Below are positions 60,243 to 64,000 of a stretch of DNA of 64,000 nucleotides, one piece after another (the first letter of the stretch is position 1; every line of letters begins with the position of its first letter). A model generated the notes under the pieces. It was not told where the DNA came from, did no database searches, and saw nothing but the letters and a program-made list of their open reading frames with translations. The DNA lies in assembly GCA_963719855.1 (NCBI GenBank), contig CAVRDK010000003.1:62001-126000 (forward strand), in the 5' to 3' direction. The translations under genes and the position numbers were made by a program. This stretch comes from CAIQPV01 sp963719855 (GTDB lineage: Bacteria > Pseudomonadota > Gammaproteobacteria > Burkholderiales > Gallionellaceae).

Positions 60243-61211
60243 ATGCCACTAAACTATATCTCTCAGCATTACCTTAATGATCTTCGTGTATTCCACGGTG
60301 AGGATATTCCACAGCATGGCTCTTTCGGGATGCTTTGCGGGATGACTATGGGTAAACTGTTTGAACCACAATGTCGTGTCAAATTCACAAGTCCATCAGA
60401 TTTTCTCTGCTGCCTTTATGAACTGAACTTAATTTATAGAGGAATTAGCCGCTATTATGGAAACCTCCGTACCGATTGGATCATATCAAATCCCCCTTTC
60501 ATCGACTGTGGAGGATGTAGTTCTGGACATGGCGGTTGGTTAAGAGGTCAACCTAATTCAATTCTTCGTTTTGCTCGTGATCCATCGTATGTTTCAGGCG
60601 CACAACCTGTAGAAATTACCAATGAGCAATTGAAAGGTTACACCCAATATTTTTTGGGTGATCACCTTACTAAAATTTTCGCTAGGGAAATATTAGACCC
60701 GGACGAATTGTTAGCAAGATTAATTGAAGATCCAAGCAGTAGTGAAGTTCGGAATTTTGCATCTGTTCCTTCTGCCACAATGGATAAGATGAAACTGATT
60801 ATCGAAGAAGAAAATCGTATCAATCAACTAAAATATGATGAAATTCAGCGGAAGTATGATGATGCCAAATTCTTACGGGTTGAGAAAAAAAGGCGTCTCA
60901 AGGAGGAGCGTGCTAATAGGCACCGCGAGCGTATAGTGGCTTACAGTTCGGCCAGGAGGGAGGCTCAGATTGAGGAACTTTTTAATATAGTTGATGCAGC
61001 CAAACGCCTTGAGGTAATCGCTAAAGATTGCGAATTCGCACCTTACTATTACCCTGGAGAGTTTGCAGACGTAGATACAAGCACACTTAACAAACTGGAA
61101 CCGGAATTACTTGCTACACTTGCTGAAAGACTGTCTTTTGCACCAAAAGGAAAATGGCTAAGTCTTCGTAACATCCTACACGCACGAACATTAAGTTCAT
61201 GGCAGGGATAA
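60243..61211 (+). CDS. Hypothetical protein with a long coiled coil
   Basis: A 322-aa protein. The N-terminal 150 residues form a globular part with CGGCSSGHGG; residues about 175-250 are a strongly charged coiled coil (KRRLKEERANRHRERIVAY). There is no membrane segment. The next membrane gene follows by 22 bp, so the two may be partners. Confidence 0.6.
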   Translation: MPLNYISQHYLNDLRVFHGEDIPQHGSFGMLCGMTMGKLFEPQCRVKFTSPSDFLCCLYELNLIYRGISRYYGNLRTDWIISNPPFIDCGGCSSGHGGWLRGQPNSILRFARDPSYVSGAQPVEITNEQLKGYTQYFLGDHLTKIFAREILDPDELLARLIEDPSSSEVRNFASVPSATMDKMKLIIEEENRINQLKYDEIQRKYDDAKFLRVEKKRRLKEERANRHRERIVAYSSARREAQIEELFNIVDAAKRLEVIAKDCEFAPYYYPGEFADVDTSTLNKLEPELLATLAERLSFAPKGKWLSLRNILHARTLSSWQG

Positions 61212-61233
61212 AACCAAATATCAGGGATGAAAA

Positions 61234-61866
61234 TTGAACGAACTCGACCCTATGTCCTGGACTTGGATCAGTGATGTCATCCTGATTGGCTTTTTCGTTA
61301 CTGGAACTTCTGGCGCCTTACTCCTTCCTCTGGCGCGCTTTGCTGACTCAGGAGGACTTGACCGCCTACCTAACTGGCTCCGGTGGGTGCTTATTCTACC
61401 GTTCGCCTTTGTGGCCAGTCTGCTCGTCGATAGCCTTTCGAATATCCTTCTCGCTATTCTGGAAGCCCTTGTTAATTACAGGTTCTTATTTTCTCCAGGT
61501 GTAAAAATGTTGATTTGGCAGTGGTGGGAGCCATTAGTCTTTGTGGCGTGTGGATCCCAGATGGCTCCCAGAAAGTATCAGGTGCACATGTATTTTACCC
61601 TTGCTTGTTTCAAAGCAGTTGTTGCTGCAACAAACCTTTATGTCGCAATTCACTTTATTATGGATGGAGGATTTTGGACTGCCACTGGCCCCATCGTAGA
61701 ATCACCAGTTTGGTGGAACTGCATTGTCTACTTGATTTTTATATTAACTCTATTAGTGTTGGGGGTGGGAATTTTGCGGCAACCTCGGATCAACCGAGAT
61801 ATCGCTGCCAAGGCACTAAAGTCGTATGAACAAATGTCACGCGACATTGATGACAGGACAAAATAA
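61234..61866 (+). CDS. Hypothetical polytopic membrane protein
   Basis: A protein of about 205-210 aa (TTG at 61234 or ATG at 61252) with four to five hydrophobic helices (SDVILIGFFVTGTSGALLLP, WVLILPFAFVASLLVDSLSN, CIVYLIFILTLLVLGVGI). It follows the coiled-coil gene in the same direction. The family is unknown. Confidence 0.6.
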   Translation: MNELDPMSWTWISDVILIGFFVTGTSGALLLPLARFADSGGLDRLPNWLRWVLILPFAFVASLLVDSLSNILLAILEALVNYRFLFSPGVKMLIWQWWEPLVFVACGSQMAPRKYQVHMYFTLACFKAVVAATNLYVAIHFIMDGGFWTATGPIVESPVWWNCIVYLIFILTLLVLGVGILRQPRINRDIAAKALKSYEQMSRDIDDRTK

Positions 61867-61938
61867 TATTACTTCTTCAGTGGAGGGCTGAATGACAGAA
61901 ACTGGTAACTTTGCTCCAATGAGACAGCGGGATACCCT

Positions 61939-62217
61939 ATGACCACTGCGTACATCACACACCCGCTTTGCATGAAACACGAGATGGAGAAGGGGCACCC
62001 TGAGTCACCGTCGCGCATAACAGCTATAGAGGACGGTCTCATGGAGGCTGGACTGTTTCATCAAATGAAACACTATAAATCCACTGCAGCGACCAACGAA
62101 CAATTGCTTCGGACGCACGAGGTAAGCTATATCAACTCAATTGAGCATGCCATTCCAGAGCAGGGATTGGTTAATTTGGACGGCGACACTGGCCATTATG
62201 CTGAACGTGAACAGTGA
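61939..62217 (+). pseudogene. Histone-deacetylase-like protein, N-terminal fragment
   Basis: Starts MTTAYITHPLCMKHEMEKGH, continues PESPSRITAIEDGLMEAGL and HEVSYINSIEHA, the classic HDAC-like N-terminus, and is cut at DGDTGHYAE by the end of an IS21 element at about 62203. All catalytic residues are lost. It belongs to a different subfamily from the intact enzyme at 57669-58574. Confidence 0.82.
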
Positions 62218-62683
62218 TTCTGGGCGAACGTGAACGGTGATTCTGCTCGAACGTGAACACCTGAACGGCGTGTTGTGCTGGTGGTTGGTTTTTACTTCAA
62301 GTGTTCATGTTGGGTCAAGTTTTTTTGGGTTTTCGCATGGTTTCTCCGGTTAATTTGATAGTGTGGGCGCGGTGGACGATGCGATCGAGAATCGCGTCCG
62401 CAAGAGTGGGTTCGCCGATGACATCGTGCCATGCATTGGCCGGGATCTGGCTGGTGATGATTGTCGATTTGGTGGTGCGATCGTCGATGAGCTCTAGCAG
62501 ATCCTGCCGCTCGGATTGAGTCAGCGTTGCCACCCCGAAGTCATCCAAAACAAGCAGTTCGAATTTGGCAATTTGCATCAGCCGTTTCCGGAAGCTGCCA
62601 TCAGCGTGCGCCAGTTTCATTTCTTCCAACAGGCGCGATGTCCTGACATACAGCACTGACATTCCTTGTCTGCATGCGTACAT
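62203..62683 (-). mobile_element. IS21-family remnant with terminal repeats and istB fragment
   Basis: The left end shows three GAACGTGAAC repeats at 62203, 62226 and 62249 (period 23), the multiple-repeat end typical of IS21 elements. The istB gene follows on the minus strand, truncated at its N-terminus; istA is absent. Confidence 0.82.
62315..62683 (-). pseudogene. istB: IS21 helper ATPase IstB, C-terminal part
   Basis: The frame (ACRQGMSVLYVRTSRLLEEM, FELLVLDDFGVATLTQSERQ with Walker B, STIITSQIPANAWHDVIGEP) is the IstB AAA+ domain without its N-terminal Walker A part. The fragment starts abruptly at 62683. Confidence 0.85.
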
Positions 62684-63033
62684 GACTTATCCGTAATTAG
62701 CGGTTGATATCAACCACAAAATACGGTGACTCTAGCGCGCACCTGTAACACCATGCAGTTTTGTCCATCGAGGCTTGTCCGATACCTGCCCGTAGCGTGC
62801 CCATAAGGAAATATTCAGTACGGTCTTCTGGATGGCTGGCTCACCTCTCGGTGAGGAGAAAAACTGGTAGTATGCAACCCGTCTCCTGGAAGACAAAAAC
62901 TCAGGCAGTCTCAATAACTAGATAAACGCGATGAGTACCTCATACTGACGCAGTTGCCTGCCCATCACATTCCGGAACTACGTGGCTAGCCTGCTTGAGC
63001 AGCAAGGAATCCATATATCTGAGGGATTTTATA
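62684..63033. other. Intergenic region, no gene seen
   Basis: About 350 bp between the IS21 remnant and the GHKL gene. It should hold the promoter of the latter. No element or RNA was recognised. Confidence 0.4.
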
Positions 63034-64000
63034 ATGAACGATTTAATTAATGAACCAGATGCTCCCAGGCTGATCTTCGGCCTCCGTGACACTGGGTACA
63101 ATGTTAAAACTGCGGCTGCGGACATTATCGACAACTCTATTGCTGCGAAAGCTGACAAGATTAATGTTGAAATCGTCCTGCGCGATGATGGACGCAAGCT
63201 GGTCTATTTTGGGGACAACGGAGAAGGCATGGATGCCGATGGCATTCATCGGGCGTTACGTTATGGTGCCCCAGAACGAGAAACTCCTGAAAGCCTCGGC
63301 AAGTTCGGTCTTGGTCTAAAGACCGCATCAAGTTCCGTCTGCCTCAAGTACACCATTATTTCCCGCAAAACACCTGATCAGGAATTGGCAAAACTTGCTT
63401 GGGACCTTGATCATGTCGCTCAAAAAGAGAAGTGGGAAATGCTTCGCGAGCCGATCACCGCAGACGAGCGCGAGATGTTCGATGAATTGTGCGGCGGCAA
63501 GGGGACGCTTGTTATCTGGGAGAAATGCGACAGGATTCTTACCAAGGATTATGAGCCCGGCAGTACTCAGGAAAAGAATGCCATCAACAGGCTCGCTGAA
63601 AGTCTGGCCAAACATCTTTCGCTTGTCTTTCATCGCTTCCTCGACAAGACTGATAATCGTGAGCGCGATATAGATATACTCATCAACCAAAGCCCTGTGG
63701 TGCCATGGAACCCGTTTTACCCAGCACGCTCAGAACAAGTTCTGGCAGAGGCCAAGCAAACGCTCGAAGTGGAACTTCCTGACGGCTCGGTGGAAATTGC
63801 AAAAATCCGGGCATGGATCCTGCCTCATCGGAATGACATGACCAAGGACGAGGAAAGGACCTATGCGCGTATCGCTAACCGGGCGCAGGGATTTTACGTC
63901 TACCGAGAAGGTCGCCTGATCCAAGATGGCGGCTGGATGGAAGTTTTTGGAGTCCCGGAGCCTCACTTCTCGCTGTTGCGCATCGAATTCGACTTCGGGC
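63034..64000 (+). CDS. GHKL (MORC/MutL-like) ATPase, N-terminal part (runs off window)
   Basis: At least 322 aa. The Bergerat ATP-binding motifs are visible: AAADIIDNSIAAKADKI (N box, near residue 25), DNGEGMDADGIHRALRYG (G1), and LGKFGLGLKTASSS (G2). Such free-standing ATPases of the MutL/MORC type occur in restriction-like operons with Z1-domain and endonuclease genes; the downstream genes lie outside the window. The start at 63034 follows GAGGGA. Confidence 0.8.
   Translation, partial: MNDLINEPDAPRLIFGLRDTGYNVKTAAADIIDNSIAAKADKINVEIVLRDDGRKLVYFGDNGEGMDADGIHRALRYGAPERETPESLGKFGLGLKTASSSVCLKYTIISRKTPDQELAKLAWDLDHVAQKEKWEMLREPITADEREMFDELCGGKGTLVIWEKCDRILTKDYEPGSTQEKNAINRLAESLAKHLSLVFHRFLDKTDNRERDIDILINQSPVVPWNPFYPARSEQVLAEAKQTLEVELPDGSVEIAKIRAWILPHRNDMTKDEERTYARIANRAQGFYVYREGRLIQDGGWMEVFGVPEPHFSLLRIEFDFG

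Noticed and set aside
60243..61211. A third integron cassette
   Set aside because: No attC follows the gene, and the attC after cassette 2 is only a half-core, so cassette status cannot be supported.

Overview
The window looks like a betaproteobacterial chromosome, probably near Gallionellales/Nitrosomonadales. This is inferred from the gene content and order (sdhCDAB, sdhE, gltA, sucA, sucB, lpdA in one co-directional block), from REP-associated tyrosine transposases with their REP palindromes, and from a UrtA-like sensor paired with a large GGDEF-EAL protein. No marker gene fixes the taxon.

Layout. 1-22.4 kb is core chromosome. It holds the start of a thioesterase-like gene, a MITE, an acyl-CoA synthetase, a C1 peptidase and two small genes. 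The TCA-cycle block follows, in which two RAYT elements and REP/BIME repeats sit between genes and gltA carries a one-base frameshift in a T run. Then come a c-di-GMP signalling pair, an AcuI-type reductase and tRNA-Leu(UAG).

Island 1 (22.32-27.81 kb) is integrated in the 3' half of tRNA-Leu. It has attL/attR repeats, paired arm-type sites, a tyrosine integrase, a TumE/TumA toxin-antitoxin pair, an IHF-like protein, a truncated IS3 element, and a striking array of eleven hairpins (about 40 bp period, 10-bp stems that vary but stay paired, 5-nt loops) just upstream of a cyclic-phosphate-receiver-like gene. 27.8-32.7 kb holds a PDC-sensor protein, slyX, a complete IS66 element with a perfect 8-bp target duplication, and two small membrane proteins.

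Island 2 (about 32.95-42.02 kb) is a mobilizable element. It carries AlpA, a replication-like gene, an oriT candidate, MobC, a relaxase with overlapping and internal genes, and a solitary DotA/TraY-family conjugation protein with no other transfer genes. A P4-type integrase lies at the far end, and arm-type TTACCCACA sites lie at both ends. Its right end and the adjoining 170 bp contain three degenerate tmRNA 3'-end-like pieces, which suggests serial insertion at ssrA-derived sites. Two more tyrosine recombinases follow.

44.7-64 kb is a mosaic of island debris: a zeta-type toxin pair, a broken XRE regulator, lipoproteins, a second IHF-like copy, and a topoisomerase gene cut in two by an apparent 5.6-kb inversion whose breakpoints lie inside topB and inside an IS110-family transposase gene. 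It also has a histone-deacetylase-like enzyme, a pair of integron-type cassettes with a complete attC site and no integrase, an IS21 remnant that truncates a second deacetylase gene, and the start of a MORC/MutL-like GHKL ATPase that may open a defence operon beyond the window.
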